A DNA stretch of 64,000 nucleotides from Bacteroidaceae bacterium. Its GTDB lineage: Bacteria > Bacteroidota > Bacteroidia > Bacteroidales > Bacteroidaceae. A program made the position numbers and the translations under genes. The notes beneath the pieces were generated by a model that did not search any database, was not told the origin of the DNA, and saw only the letters and a list, made by a program, of their open reading frames with translations. The stretch spans positions 22,743 to 86,742 of the forward strand of contig JAGAQH010000037.1 of the NCBI GenBank assembly GCA_017622815.1, written 5' to 3'. Below, piece after piece: positions 1 to 9,432 of this stretch; the first letter of the stretch is position 1; each line of letters starts with the position of its first letter.

Positions 1-38
1 CGTTTTCACCTTTCAGTTCGCAAGAACACTATCTTATC

Positions 39-82
39 AAGGAGTCCATGCCTATCTTTCTGGTGGCATGGACTCCTTTTTT
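39..82 (+). terminator. Rho-independent terminator of an upstream gene outside the window
   Basis: A perfect 14-bp inverted repeat (39-52 and 65-78, arms AAGGAGTCCATGCC and its complement) with a 12-nt loop runs into a T tract. It presumably ends a plus-strand transcript that begins before the window. The remaining 83-343 holds no gene, only the 23-bp repeat array described separately. Confidence 0.8.
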
Positions 83-125
83 GTACCTTGCTGCCGGCCT
101 TGCCGAAGAGCACTTTTTGTCCTCC

Positions 126-196
126 CCGGTGACAAGGGCGTGTCACCCTCGGTGACAAGGACGTGTCTCCCTCGGTGACAATGGCGCATCGTCCGG
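126..196. repeat. Tandem array, 23-bp period, about 3 units
   Basis: GGTGACA recurs at 128, 151 and 174, exactly 23 bp apart. Units are degenerate (GGTGACAAGGACGTGTCTCC type) and combine GGTGACA with TGTCACC-like ends, so each is partly palindromic. Very like the array at 61503-61572 and, more distantly, 22430-22490. Confidence 0.8.
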
Positions 197-343
197 GAGG
201 ACGTTTTTCGGGCTTCAAAGGGACATTCTGCCCCCGGCTTCAGACCTTCATTCTGTCCCCATGATGCTTTTGCCTGAAAAAACTTGCCCCATACTGCAAC
301 ACTTCGGACAAAATCTTCGTTATAATAGCAGAAGACAACATTA

Positions 344-882
344 TTGAAGGAATTGGACTACAGAGAAATCATACTCGGATGCAGGAACGGCAGGCATGGG
401 GCGCAACTCGCCTTCTACGACCTGTTTTCTCCAGCCTTGTATGCTTCCGCCTTCCGCTTGCTCAACAATGAGTGGGAGGCAGAGGAGGTGGCACAGGAAG
501 TTCTGCTGAAGGTGTTTACCGACAATTCTCTGTTGAACGACACGCAGGACGAGATGTTGAGGATGCTGAAACGCATGGCCATCAACCTGTCCATAGACCA
601 TTTGCGGCAACGCAAGGTGATATGGGAGGAATGGGACGACAGACTGATGGACCAGTCGCAGGAGAGCATAGAGCAGGTAATCATCCGTCAGGAGGATGTA
701 GAACAACTGCACACCGCCATTGCCATGATGTCCGAGAAGGACAGAAGCATCCTGTTCTCTCCATAGCAGAAGAACTCACTACAGAGGAGATTTCACAAAT
801 CCTTGGCATACGCCCGTCCAGCGTCCGTTCGCAACTGTCCAGAGCCAGGCAGAGACTGATAAAACTATACAGATATGAATAA
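344..882 (+). pseudogene. ECF-type RNA polymerase sigma factor, split by a frameshift
   Basis: Residues from 344 give a sigma-70 region 2 (FYDLFSPALYASAFRLL..EAEEVAQEVLLKVF) and stop at 764-766. The frame one base back continues from about 757 with region 4 (TTEEISQILG..VRSQLSRARQRL) to the stop at 880-882. Joining the frames near 755-757 gives a normal-length ECF factor of about 178 residues. The only possible starts are TTG codons (344 or 353), since TAG lies in frame at 326. The break falls just after the conserved EKDRSIL motif, so region 4 would be lost without frameshifting. No classic slippery heptamer is visible. It overlaps the next gene by 8 bp, as expected for a sigma/anti-sigma pair. 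It could be a true pseudogene, a sequencing error or a recoded gene; the sequence cannot decide. Confidence 0.85.
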
Positions 883-1417
883 CAACGACAATACAGTACT
901 GAAGCAAATGATGGAGCAGGCATGGCCCATACCGCCACAGCCTGCCGGAAGCAGGGAACGGTTTGCACAGAGGTTGGCGCAAACACAGCACGCCAAGCGC
1001 AGGCACAGGTTCTTTGCATGGGCTTCTGCTATCGGCATAGCGGCATCGCTTGTAATGGCTTTGCTGATAATACGTCCCCAAAGCGGTGCCGAGACCAAGG
1101 AAAACGTTATCTCGCAGAACATAAGTACGAGTATCGCAGAACTAAAGGGTTTCTACAAGGCCCAGATGTGGAGCGAGACGGAATACATCCTGGAACTCTC
1201 CAAGGACATGAAACCGGAGATGCGTGCCAAACTCATGGCCGAGGTGACGCAACTGACTGAGAATCCCGATTCCGTGGCACTTACCATCTTGAGCGAGGAC
1301 ATTGACGATGACAGAAAGATATACTACATCACCTCGGTGTACATGGCACACCTGCGCAGCCTCCAGTACATACATCAGATGCTTGCCGAGAACAAGATGG
1401 CATCGGACAAACAGTGA
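875..1417 (+). CDS. Membrane protein, probable anti-sigma factor partner
   Basis: 180 residues. One membrane segment is visible at about 48-67 (FFAWASAIGIAASLVMALLII), after a basic, cytosolic-looking N-terminus of about 45 residues; the remainder is a helical, charged outer domain. No zinc-binding HXXXCXXC anti-sigma motif is seen. The ATG overlaps the end of the sigma gene by 8 bp, and its own stop overlaps a GTG of the next gene, so the three are co-transcribed. The arrangement ECF sigma, single-pass protein, secreted protein is standard in Bacteroidales and suggests this protein restrains the sigma factor; that role is inferred from position. Confidence 0.75.
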   Translation: MNNNDNTVLKQMMEQAWPIPPQPAGSRERFAQRLAQTQHAKRRHRFFAWASAIGIAASLVMALLIIRPQSGAETKENVISQNISTSIAELKGFYKAQMWSETEYILELSKDMKPEMRAKLMAEVTQLTENPDSVALTILSEDIDDDRKIYYITSVYMAHLRSLQYIHQMLAENKMASDKQ

Positions 1418-1440
1418 ATGCTAAAGACAACGGTTATCAG

Positions 1441-2616
1441 ATGAACAACAATATAACACCTTCTGCTATGAGAACCAATATCAGATACATCCTCCTTGCA
1501 ATGCTCCTTGCACTTGTGCCCACTATGCTGATGGCAGGCAGGGAAGTGAATAGCGCCCAGATGTCGGGTGAAATCACCATAGATAACGTATCAACCGCCA
1601 AAGAACTTCATATCTCCTACATGTACGGCGAAGTGGAACTGGTATTCTGGAACAAGAATGAAATCATGCTCAAGTACGTCGAAACGCTAAAGGCACCGAC
1701 AAAGAAACATGCCGAGGATGCTCTGCAAAGGAGGAATGTTGTTCAGCGTAATACCGGCGAGAAGTATTTTCTGGAGATACAGAAAACATCCTATGGAGAC
1801 CACAATCTCAGTTACGATAGCAAGTGGACGATATATGTGCCTGTCAGGCAGAAGTCGGTGTCGGTATGGAATGAGTACGGCAATGTCAGTGTCGGCACGG
1901 GATATGACAAGCAGATTAGGATAAATGTGAAACATGGCGATGTCAGTGTACCCAAAACCAAGGCTATGTGCATGGTAATAGTGGACCATGGCAATTTCTC
2001 CATGGGTAATGTCGGGTATCTGAACTTGAACACCAAGTATGCCAATGGGACAATAGGGTATGCCAACGTGCTGAACCTGAGTTGCGACCATGCAGAAGCG
2101 ATAATGATAGACGAGGTCCAGGACCTGAATGTCAATAACAGTCAGCATTCCAAGATGCGGATAGGCCGGTTGAATAATGCAAAGGTCTCTGCGTCGTATT
2201 GTGAGATATTTGCAATAGACGTACTTGGAACCGCTCTTATGAAGAATGTCAGATATTCGGGAATCTCCATGACGAACCTTCGCGGACGGTGTGATTTTTC
2301 TGATATTTCATACTCCAAAATCAACGTCACGGTCGGTAAGTCCAACCGTGAACCCAGGGTCTTGGTCCCCGATGCCCGCTTCAGCGACGTCACCGTGTCC
2401 ATCCCCAAGACGTTGCAGGTCAGTTGCCTGCTACGGAACAAATACGGGAAAATAGAATTTGACGTCCCTGCCTCTGTGAAGCAACATGTGGTAGAGAACA
2501 AGAAGGACTATTCCCAAACCACTATGCACACGCTGCTCAACACCACCTCTTTTGCACCGTCATCGGTGATAGATATCCAGAATTCCAACGGTAATATAAC
2601 GATCAAGGGCTACTAA
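1441..2616 (+). CDS. Secreted DUF4097-like beta-strand-repeat protein
   Basis: About 391 residues from the ATG at 1441. A GTG at 1414 overlapping the upstream stop and an ATG at 1468 are also possible; the last gives the cleanest signal peptide (MRTNIRYILLAMLLALVPTM). The mature part is a long run of short alternating strands rich in N, G and S (for example NGTIGYANVLNLS, NSQHSKMRIG), typical of the DUF4097/GIN-type beta-helix proteins that end many Bacteroidetes sigma/anti-sigma operons. A surface or periplasmic location is likely. Function is unknown; it may be a target or sensor of the sigma system. Confidence 0.7.
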   Translation: MNNNITPSAMRTNIRYILLAMLLALVPTMLMAGREVNSAQMSGEITIDNVSTAKELHISYMYGEVELVFWNKNEIMLKYVETLKAPTKKHAEDALQRRNVVQRNTGEKYFLEIQKTSYGDHNLSYDSKWTIYVPVRQKSVSVWNEYGNVSVGTGYDKQIRINVKHGDVSVPKTKAMCMVIVDHGNFSMGNVGYLNLNTKYANGTIGYANVLNLSCDHAEAIMIDEVQDLNVNNSQHSKMRIGRLNNAKVSASYCEIFAIDVLGTALMKNVRYSGISMTNLRGRCDFSDISYSKINVTVGKSNREPRVLVPDARFSDVTVSIPKTLQVSCLLRNKYGKIEFDVPASVKQHVVENKKDYSQTTMHTLLNTTSFAPSSVIDIQNSNGNITIKGY

Positions 2617-2648
2617 GCCTCGCATCGGCATGCCAGTACCGCCGTGTC

Positions 2649-2760
2649 GGTACTGGAGTTTCCTCACGAGAGTACTGGAGTTTCCTCACGAGAGTACTGG
2701 AGTTTCCTCACGAGAGTACTGGAGTTTCCTCACGAGAGGACTGCAGTACTTCCATAGGAG
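2649..2760. repeat. Tandem array, 22-bp period, 4 units plus a diverged fifth
   Basis: AGTACTGGAGTTTCCTCACGAG type units at 2649-2670, 2671-2692, 2693-2714 and 2715-2736, the last three identical; a related unit (GCAGTACTTCCATAGGAGGACT) follows. Unit layout resembles the array at 33374-33464 (GGAGT..CCTC..GAGGACT). The rest of 2617-2914 holds no convincing gene. Confidence 0.85.
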
Positions 2761-2914
2761 GACTACACCCTTGCCACGCAAATGTCACGCTTTTGTCACG
2801 CCATGTTGTGCCGATGTACGAGGCATTATCCTTACCTTTGCACCACGGAAAGGCTCTATTACTACGAATAAACGTTAAAATGTTCATTATAAAAAAAATA
2901 CGTCTATTGGGGCA

Positions 2915-2945
2915 TTGCATCAACGGTAAGGAATGCATATCTTTG
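2915..2945 (+). promoter_or_regulatory. Bacteroidetes-type promoter for the outer-membrane barrel gene
   Basis: TATCTTTG at 2938-2945 matches the -7 consensus TAnnTTTG, with TTG at 2915-2917 twenty bases upstream as a -33 element. Transcription would start near 2950, inside an apparent upstream extension of the ORF, supporting the ATG at 3019. A second TACCTTTG lies at 2833-2840 without a well-spaced -33 box. Confidence 0.65.
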
Positions 2946-3018
2946 CATGGACGGTTGCCGTTGGAAAAGAGACGGGAAACCTGTTGCCTATACTAAACAT
3001 CAAATAAATCTAATACCC

Positions 3019-5823
3019 ATGAATTGTAGAAGACTTGTCTTGCTCTTGTTGCTGATATGCAGTGTCAGTGCCTGGGCGCAGACGTATCAGGTGAGCGGAC
3101 GGATTACGGAGAGTGACACCAAGGAACCCTTGCCACAGGTGAGCGTGCAACTGCTTGGCACCGACTCTGTGCGTGTGGCCATTGCCGCCACGGACGAGAA
3201 CGGAAACTTCACGCTCAAGGCCAAAGGGGCAGGGCAGTATATAGTGATGGCTAGGATGATTGGCTTCGCACCCTTCGTGCGCAATGTGAACCTGACGGCA
3301 GAGCGCCCCTCGCTGACAATGAACATTGGCATGAAACCGTCCGCCAAGGAACTGGACGAACTGAGCGTAACGGCTCTCTCGCGCATGATGACGATGAAGA
3401 AGGATACGCTGATTTTCAGCAGTGCCGCCCTGCGCCTGCCACCTAATGCTTCGTTGGCAACGCTGATGAACCAGTTGCCGGGCATAGGCATAGACAAGGA
3501 CGGCAACATGACCTATCAGGGCAAGGTGGTGAACCAGATACTGGTGGACGGCAAACCTTTCTTCGGCGACGTGAACACCGCTCTGGCCAATATGCCCACG
3601 GATGCCGTGCAGAACGTGAAGATATACGAGAAGACGGACGAGGAAAAGGAATACCGCAAGGAACTGGATACGGACAAGGCCACGGTGGTGGACCTGACGA
3701 TAAAGAAGGAGTACAAGTCGAAGTGGATGGCAAACGTGGACCTGGGCGGTGGCACGGACAAGCGCTATGTGGGCAAGATATTCGCCACGAACTTCACCGA
3801 CCGCCGCCGTACCGCCGTGTATGCACAGATGAACAACATCTGCCAGAACCAGCAGGTGGATGCCAACGGCAACTGGTCTTATTGGAGCGATGGCAGATTT
3901 GGCTTGTTCGACTATCGCAAGGCTGGCATGATAATGCAATGGGACAATGGCAAGGCCAACAAGGAGGCAGGCAACCTGCGGGGCAATGCCAACATAGACG
4001 TGTATCACAACAACATGTACTACAACACGCTAAACAATAGCGAAAACTTCCTGGGCGGTGGCAATACGCAGTACACCTATGCCAAGAGCATTAGCGACAA
4101 CCGTGATGCTGGTGTGAATGCCAAGGCAAACATTACATATAATATAGACAGCATCAACCGTCTGTATTTCTATGCCCAATATGTATATCAGAACAGTAGG
4201 AATGACTGGGAAACCACTTCATCCACCTTCCACACCAAGCCCGAGGAACTGGAGGACATGGCCGGGAGTCTTGTGGGCGATGACGTGTCGGATGCTCTCA
4301 TGAGGCAGGGCGTGAATTCGCTGGAAGCCAACGGCAATTCCAAGAGCAACACGCACAATGCCAACTTTTCTGCCAATTACACCCACCTGTTCAAAAAGGA
4401 GGGCAGAACGTTGAACGTGGATGTTGGTGGAAGTATCTATGACCTTCACGGCAGTGGCAACGGAAGGCAGTTCTACCGCTATTTCTCTCCCAATGCACCG
4501 GCTCCAAATCTGGATAAGCGCCAGGCTAATGAGAAAAACAGGACGAGATATGAACTCTCCGCCGGCATGGCGTATGCCGAACCCATCAACAAGTATCTTC
4601 GCTTCAATGCCAGTTATATGTTCTCACATAGTAAGGCCAACGAGGACCATGTACGATACGATGTCTATTCCATTCCCGAGGCTCTGCGCCCGACACCCGG
4701 CGACTCGCTCCAGTATGTAAGCGACTTGCAGAACTCATATTACTCGGACAGTTATACCAACCAGCATCGCTTGATTACACGCCTTCAGGGCACTTGGGAC
4801 AAGGTGGAGAGTGCAGTATCTCCCTCGCTCAACCTCTTTACGGATTACCTCCGCTATGACTGCAATGGTGAGCACTACAATCCATCGCGCACTCACTTTG
4901 GCTTGGGCATGTTTGCCTTCGTGAAATATAAATTCACCCAGCAGAACTATATTCAACTATACTACAACGGCCGCAGTGCTCGTCCGTCGCTCTTGGAACT
5001 TCTGCCCATCAGGGATACAAGTAACCCCATGGCAGAAATGGTGAACAATCCCGGCTTGAAGGCGGGGTGGAGCAACTCCTTATCCTTATACTCCCGCTTC
5101 TTCAATCCCAAGCGTGGTGACAGTTATACCGTGAATGCAGGGTTCGGTAACAGAACCAACTCGGTGGTGACGACCCAGGAGACAGACCCCGTAACAGGAT
5201 ACACCCGATTTGGCAAGACCAACGTGAACGGTAACTACAACCTGTGGCTTTCCGCCTATACCGACCAGCCTTTGGACACCGCACGCCACTGGAACCTGAA
5301 CGCAAGAGTGTATGCTAACTACTCTCACAATATAGGCTACGTGGGTGCCATGGGCAATAGCCTGGGGCTATCTTCTGTTGACTCGTACGGAGCCAGTGCC
5401 AATATAGGGTTGAGATACAGAAAGGACATCTGGAGTGTGTCGCTCAGCGCGATGTATCAGGGCGACTTCACCCGTTATGGCGAGACTCCGCAATACAACC
5501 AGAACGGACATACCTATGAGGTGAACCTCTCGCCACAGGTGGACCTGCCTTTCGGCATGAAGATAAACACGCAATTCATCTATTATGCCCGAAGCGGATA
5601 TGCCGACCCTCTGATGAACCATCCACAATGGATACTGAACGCCTCCATCTCGCAATCCTTCCTCAAGAGCAAGGCCCTGACCATCCAGTTGGAAGGCACC
5701 GACCTGCTGAAGTCGCGCACGGCAGAAAGAAGCATCCTGTCACCCACATCACGCATCTTCAGCCGCACTGACACCTTCCTCAGTTACGTGATGCTCCACG
5801 CAATATATAGGTTCAGTTTATAA
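3019..5823 (+). CDS. Outer-membrane beta-barrel protein with carboxypeptidase-like N-domain (TonB-receptor-like)
   Basis: 934 residues from the ATG at 3019. Signal peptide MNCRRLVLLLLLICSVSAWA, then a carboxypeptidase regulatory-like beta-sandwich (about residues 22-110), a plug-like domain (LPGIGIDKDGNM.., QILVDGKPFF) and a long aromatic C-terminal barrel ending in F-S-L. It resembles the outer-membrane beta-barrel family related to TonB-dependent receptors. No SusD partner follows, so a glycan-uptake role is not supported. It stands alone with its own promoter; downstream lies the 33-bp repeat array. The longer frame from ATG 2947 has no signal peptide at its start and overlaps the promoter, so it is rejected. 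Confidence 0.85.
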   Translation: MNCRRLVLLLLLICSVSAWAQTYQVSGRITESDTKEPLPQVSVQLLGTDSVRVAIAATDENGNFTLKAKGAGQYIVMARMIGFAPFVRNVNLTAERPSLTMNIGMKPSAKELDELSVTALSRMMTMKKDTLIFSSAALRLPPNASLATLMNQLPGIGIDKDGNMTYQGKVVNQILVDGKPFFGDVNTALANMPTDAVQNVKIYEKTDEEKEYRKELDTDKATVVDLTIKKEYKSKWMANVDLGGGTDKRYVGKIFATNFTDRRRTAVYAQMNNICQNQQVDANGNWSYWSDGRFGLFDYRKAGMIMQWDNGKANKEAGNLRGNANIDVYHNNMYYNTLNNSENFLGGGNTQYTYAKSISDNRDAGVNAKANITYNIDSINRLYFYAQYVYQNSRNDWETTSSTFHTKPEELEDMAGSLVGDDVSDALMRQGVNSLEANGNSKSNTHNANFSANYTHLFKKEGRTLNVDVGGSIYDLHGSGNGRQFYRYFSPNAPAPNLDKRQANEKNRTRYELSAGMAYAEPINKYLRFNASYMFSHSKANEDHVRYDVYSIPEALRPTPGDSLQYVSDLQNSYYSDSYTNQHRLITRLQGTWDKVESAVSPSLNLFTDYLRYDCNGEHYNPSRTHFGLGMFAFVKYKFTQQNYIQLYYNGRSARPSLLELLPIRDTSNPMAEMVNNPGLKAGWSNSLSLYSRFFNPKRGDSYTVNAGFGNRTNSVVTTQETDPVTGYTRFGKTNVNGNYNLWLSAYTDQPLDTARHWNLNARVYANYSHNIGYVGAMGNSLGLSSVDSYGASANIGLRYRKDIWSVSLSAMYQGDFTRYGETPQYNQNGHTYEVNLSPQVDLPFGMKINTQFIYYARSGYADPLMNHPQWILNASISQSFLKSKALTIQLEGTDLLKSRTAERSILSPTSRIFSRTDTFLSYVMLHAIYRFSL

Positions 5824-5992
5824 TGAAAAGTCCTCCTGCAACGTTCTCATACGACAAAGCATGAAGTAATCTTTTTCTGGTTGCATAGGGGGCACGGGTA
5901 TTGGCATTGGTACTCCCGATGCTGATACCCTCTTTTTATGTAAATGGGTAACTTGAAGGATTAGACAGTACAAATAACAATACCGTCTATAG

Positions 5993-6323
5993 AATCTCAC
6001 AATAACATTGGTACCTTTGGGCGTCAATCTCACAATAACATTGGTACCTTTGGGCGACAATCTCACAATAACATTGGTACCTTTGGGCGACAATCTCACA
6101 ATAACATTGGTACCATTGGCCGTCAATCTCACAAGAACATTGGTACCTTTGGGCGTCAATCTCACAATAACATTGGTACCATTGGGCGGCAATAGCACAA
6201 TAACATTGGTACCTTTGGCCGGTAATCTCACAATAACATTGGTACCATTGGGCGTCAATCTCACAAAAACATTGGTACCATTGGCCGACAATCTCACAAT
6301 AACATTGGTACGATTGGCAAAGA
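5993..6323. repeat. Tandem array, 33-bp period, nine full units plus partials
   Basis: Nine near-identical 33-bp units from 6001 to 6297 (AATAACATTGGTACCTTTGG then GCGTCAATCTCAC), with part-units on both sides. Units vary at a few positions (TTT/ATT after GGTACC; GGGCG, GGCCG). Each contains the palindrome GGTACC. Because 33 is a multiple of three, both strands stay open (11-residue repeats such as VPLGVNLTITL); no signal, start context or family supports translation. It fills the gap between two convergent genes. Confidence 0.95.
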
Positions 6324-6360
6324 AATCCCCCTCACTGGTCTTGGACCGATGAGGGGGATT
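6324..6360 (-). terminator. Terminator of the C10 protease gene
   Basis: Inverted repeat AATCCCCCTCA (6324-6334) and TGAGGGGGATT (6350-6360), followed on the minus strand by ATTTCTTT. It abuts the repeat array. Confidence 0.75.
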
Positions 6361-6392
6361 GTGGTGTTTTTTGTTGGTAGAACAAACATGCC

Positions 6393-8675
6393 TTATTTGG
6401 CAATCAGCGCTTTGCCATTGCTGATGTATATGCCTTCATGTATGGGTTTGCTTACTTTTGTTCCGTCTATTCTATATATAGGCGCATCTTGGACAGGAGT
6501 GCCATTAATGCTCTCTACGGGTGTCTCTTCGGTAGTGAACCACACATAGTTTCCTAATTGTGTGTAGTTAGCATCCTGGTGATTGGCATAGTATCCGATG
6601 AGTATAGCGCACTGGCTATAGCTGTCTGCACCGTGGAACTGGAACTTGAATGTCTTGGTTGAGCCAGAGGCGATGTCGCCGGGTAGAGTCAATACCTCTG
6701 TACCGTATAATTTGTCGTCATTGTAAAGGTTCTCGAAGAGGATGGCAACTATTTCTCTGTAGTATCCCTCGGTGCTGTTGTTCTTGATCCTGACGGTAGC
6801 GCTTACTTCCGTGGTATTGGGAACACAACTGAGCATGGTAAGGTTGGCAGGCTTGGTGGGGGCAGGGATGATGTTTACCTGTTTGGTGGTTAGAACGTTT
6901 TTGCCTTCGCCATCCGTGCTCAGCCACAGATTGTATTGGCCATAGGTTTCTGGCGTGAATGCCATGAACAAGTCTGTGGTTTCATTTTTCTTGAGAAGTA
7001 TGGTGGCACGGCTTTGGGCTTCGCCTTTTGATGTCGTGGGACTGGCGAATAGATAAGCGGCGGCATTGGTTTCTTCATCGCCATTTATCAGGCTGGCTGT
7101 TACATTTTGCTTTACACCAGCAACTAAGTTGCCTGTGCATTTCAAGTCAGTAACCTCAAAGTCGTTCTTGGGATACAGCTGTATGTCAGTCACTTGATTG
7201 TTTGCTCCCTTGGTGACCAAGAAGAATCTTTGTTTGTTGCCAACACGTGTCCATCTGACTGAACCTTTCAGACGGCATACGGTACCTATGCGGTAAGTGC
7301 CTTCTGTTAGGGTTGTCGTTTCTGTATCCAGGTCGAGTGCGATATATTTATATTCTGACATGCCGCCTTTCAATGTCATCAGGCCTGCATCCTTCAAGAC
7401 CCTGATAATATTGTTGTCCTCATCAATGAGTGCGAAGCCGACATTTGCCTGCTGCGAATTGACATTGGGATTAAGGAAGTAACTATAGAGAGTGTGGTTG
7501 ATGAACTGCTCTGAATTTGGCAAGAAGGGCTTGGTCTTGGCTTTCTCCCCAGTAGGAGGTTGGATGCCTATGATTATCTGCTGTCCGTAACTATAGCCAT
7601 CGGAAGAACCGCTACCTATGCCGCCAGTTCCTGGATTCATGAGGCTTAGTTTATAGTAACCGTCGTGCGAGCCACCCCATCCCCAATTGAAATGGAACAT
7701 GCCGTTTCCATCATAACCGTCGCATACAAAAGCATGGCCACCTCCAAGGGAATAGCCGGAGTGGAAAACTGGTCTGCCGGCCTTTATCTCATCGTATATG
7801 ATGTTTTCCCATTCGCTGATGTCATGGTATTCCAGATACTTTAATTCCAGATTTTTGTCATAATCAAAGTACTTCGTTAGGGCAATAGCAACGTCAGTGG
7901 TATATGCACCTGTTGACAGTTTGGTATAGTCGCTTAGTATGGACTGCCCGCAGTAGCGCATCAATTCTGCCACAGCATCACCATTCTCCTCTGGTTCGTA
8001 AGTGTTTTGCATCTCATTCCAACGGAATGTGGTGGCGTTCAGTTGTGGAACGGTGAACTTAAATGTGGTAGTCTGATATGCCGGTATGACTGGAGTAGGA
8101 GCCTCGGGCCATTCGTGGTATTTCATCACCTGTGCCATAGCTGTTGCCGTACATCCGGTTACACTTCTCTCTCCATCTTGAATAGGACACTGGTTGTTGT
8201 AGGGTGCGCTTTGGTTCCACTTTGTCTTTGTCAGTGGAGCAATGGCGGTCCATTCAGTATTGTACTGGACAACGTTTTGTGGTTGGGGTACATATGTTTC
8301 CAGCATGGCTATCTGCTCTGCATAGCCCTGTAGCCATGCCTTGACATTCTCCGGCATGTTGTCTATGTCAAACGAGCCTTGTGTTGCATAACCAAGGATT
8401 TCGTCTGTCCTATCGTCGCCGGACACGATTACATAACCGTTGTCCGCTTCGGTATTGAATACATAGTAGGCAGGAGACTTTACATCGGTGGGGATTCCTT
8501 TAATTGAACGGGCCGGTGCATATTCGGGTGTCTCCGATAAAGTGACGGTCCCGCCGTTTTGTCCTTTCATGAATTTCGCGGCCTTGGCTCTTGCTTGTTC
8601 AAGGCCGACCGGACCGGCATAGATAATGGCGCATGAAAGCACCATTAGCAAAAATGAGGTAAATCTCTGTTTCAT
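6393..8675 (-). CDS. Secreted C10 family (streptopain-like) cysteine protease
   Basis: 760 residues from the ATG at 8675. Signal peptide (MKQRFTSFLLMVLSCAIIYA), then a Spi-type inhibitory propeptide (to about 130), then the papain-fold catalytic domain: Cys175 in GCTATAMAQVMKYH, His314 in GGHAFV, and Asn330-Trp331 in HFNWGWGG. All catalytic residues are present. The C-terminal third is a set of beta-sandwich domains, ending in a short tail (YRIDGTKV..GIYISNGKALIAK) shared with the hydrolase at 59832-61352 and resembling a type IX secretion sorting tail. The upstream extension to 8927 crosses the promoter at 8728-8735 and is not coding. Known C10 members (streptopain, interpain, periodontain) degrade host proteins; the substrate here is unknown. 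Confidence 0.93.
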   Translation of the reverse strand: MKQRFTSFLLMVLSCAIIYAGPVGLEQARAKAAKFMKGQNGGTVTLSETPEYAPARSIKGIPTDVKSPAYYVFNTEADNGYVIVSGDDRTDEILGYATQGSFDIDNMPENVKAWLQGYAEQIAMLETYVPQPQNVVQYNTEWTAIAPLTKTKWNQSAPYNNQCPIQDGERSVTGCTATAMAQVMKYHEWPEAPTPVIPAYQTTTFKFTVPQLNATTFRWNEMQNTYEPEENGDAVAELMRYCGQSILSDYTKLSTGAYTTDVAIALTKYFDYDKNLELKYLEYHDISEWENIIYDEIKAGRPVFHSGYSLGGGHAFVCDGYDGNGMFHFNWGWGGSHDGYYKLSLMNPGTGGIGSGSSDGYSYGQQIIIGIQPPTGEKAKTKPFLPNSEQFINHTLYSYFLNPNVNSQQANVGFALIDEDNNIIRVLKDAGLMTLKGGMSEYKYIALDLDTETTTLTEGTYRIGTVCRLKGSVRWTRVGNKQRFFLVTKGANNQVTDIQLYPKNDFEVTDLKCTGNLVAGVKQNVTASLINGDEETNAAAYLFASPTTSKGEAQSRATILLKKNETTDLFMAFTPETYGQYNLWLSTDGEGKNVLTTKQVNIIPAPTKPANLTMLSCVPNTTEVSATVRIKNNSTEGYYREIVAILFENLYNDDKLYGTEVLTLPGDIASGSTKTFKFQFHGADSYSQCAILIGYYANHQDANYTQLGNYVWFTTEETPVESINGTPVQDAPIYRIDGTKVSKPIHEGIYISNGKALIAK

Positions 8676-8727
8676 ATTAGTTTGGTTTTTCGTTATGACT
8701 ATGGTTGGATGATGTGTTTTCGGTTCG

Positions 8728-8735
8728 CAAATATA
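8728..8735 (-). promoter_or_regulatory. -7 promoter box of the C10 protease gene
   Basis: CAAATATA on the plus strand reads TATATTTG on the minus strand, matching TAnnTTTG. It sits about 50 bp before the ATG at 8675. The remaining sequence to 9012 is AT-rich and serves as a divergent promoter region. Confidence 0.6.
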
Positions 8736-9012
8736 CGCTATTTTTATGTATGATGCAAATGTTGGGAAGGTTAATGCCAATAAGTCATCAAGAATAGGTA
8801 AAACGCTGTTAAAACTATGGTTATACGCTTGTCCAGAGGGTAGTCGGGATGTACCAAGAGGTGTTATGACCGGCTTTGTCCGCATATAAAATGCTGGCAT
8901 ATTCTTGCATGGTACGAGATATTTCATTATATTTGTTGGCAGAAGAGTGAGTTCACGTGATGGGAATTAGCCTAATCATACCTTATTTAATAATATAATT
9001 AATATACTAATT

Positions 9013-9420
9013 ATGGCTTACAAAGTAGTAGAAATCGAGGGCGTAGGTGAAGTGTACGCTGAGAAACTGGTGGCAGCAGGAATCAATTCTGTGGATGACT
9101 TGCTTGCAAAGTGTGCTGCACCTGCCGGTCGCAAGGCATTGGCAGAAGAGACAGGTATCTCTGGCAAGTTGATTCTTAAGTGGGCAAACCATGCCGACTT
9201 GATCCGTATTCATGGTGTAGGTCCTCAGTTTGCCGAGTTGTTGGAGGCTGCCGGTGTTGATACCGTTAAGGAGTTGCGTCACCGCAAGGCCGAGAACCTG
9301 GTGGCTAAGCTTGAGGAGGTCAATGCCGAGAAGAACCTGGTGAATCGTGTTCCTTCCTTGGCAGAGGTAACCAAGATGATTGCGGAGGCTGGCGAACTCG
9401 AAGTGGTAATGACCTATTGA
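9013..9420 (+). CDS. DUF4332 helix-hairpin-helix protein
   Basis: 135 residues with two helix-hairpin-helix-like motifs: IEGVGEVYAEKLVAAGINSVDDLL near the N-terminus and IHGVGPQFAELLEAAGVDTVKEL at about 63-86, the pattern of DUF4332 proteins. Such motifs usually bind DNA non-specifically, but no enzymatic domain is attached and no function is established. The gene is monocistronic: a strong terminator follows at once and the upstream neighbour is divergent. Confidence 0.85.
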   Translation: MAYKVVEIEGVGEVYAEKLVAAGINSVDDLLAKCAAPAGRKALAEETGISGKLILKWANHADLIRIHGVGPQFAELLEAAGVDTVKELRHRKAENLVAKLEEVNAEKNLVNRVPSLAEVTKMIAEAGELEVVMTY

Positions 9421-9432
9421 TTATAGTACATC

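Noticed and set aside
2947-3018. Start of the outer-membrane barrel at ATG 2947
   Set aside because: The extra 24 residues are basic and non-signal-like, while an ideal signal peptide starts at 3019; the ATG 2947 nearly coincides with the predicted transcription start.
3019-5823. SusC-type member of a polysaccharide utilisation locus
   Set aside because: No SusD, no regulator and no glycoside hydrolase next to it; the barrel family is broader than SusC.
5818-6352. Two overlapping open frames (159 and 114 codons) across the 33-bp array
   Set aside because: They exist only because the repeat length is a multiple of three; no signal, no start context, both strands equal.
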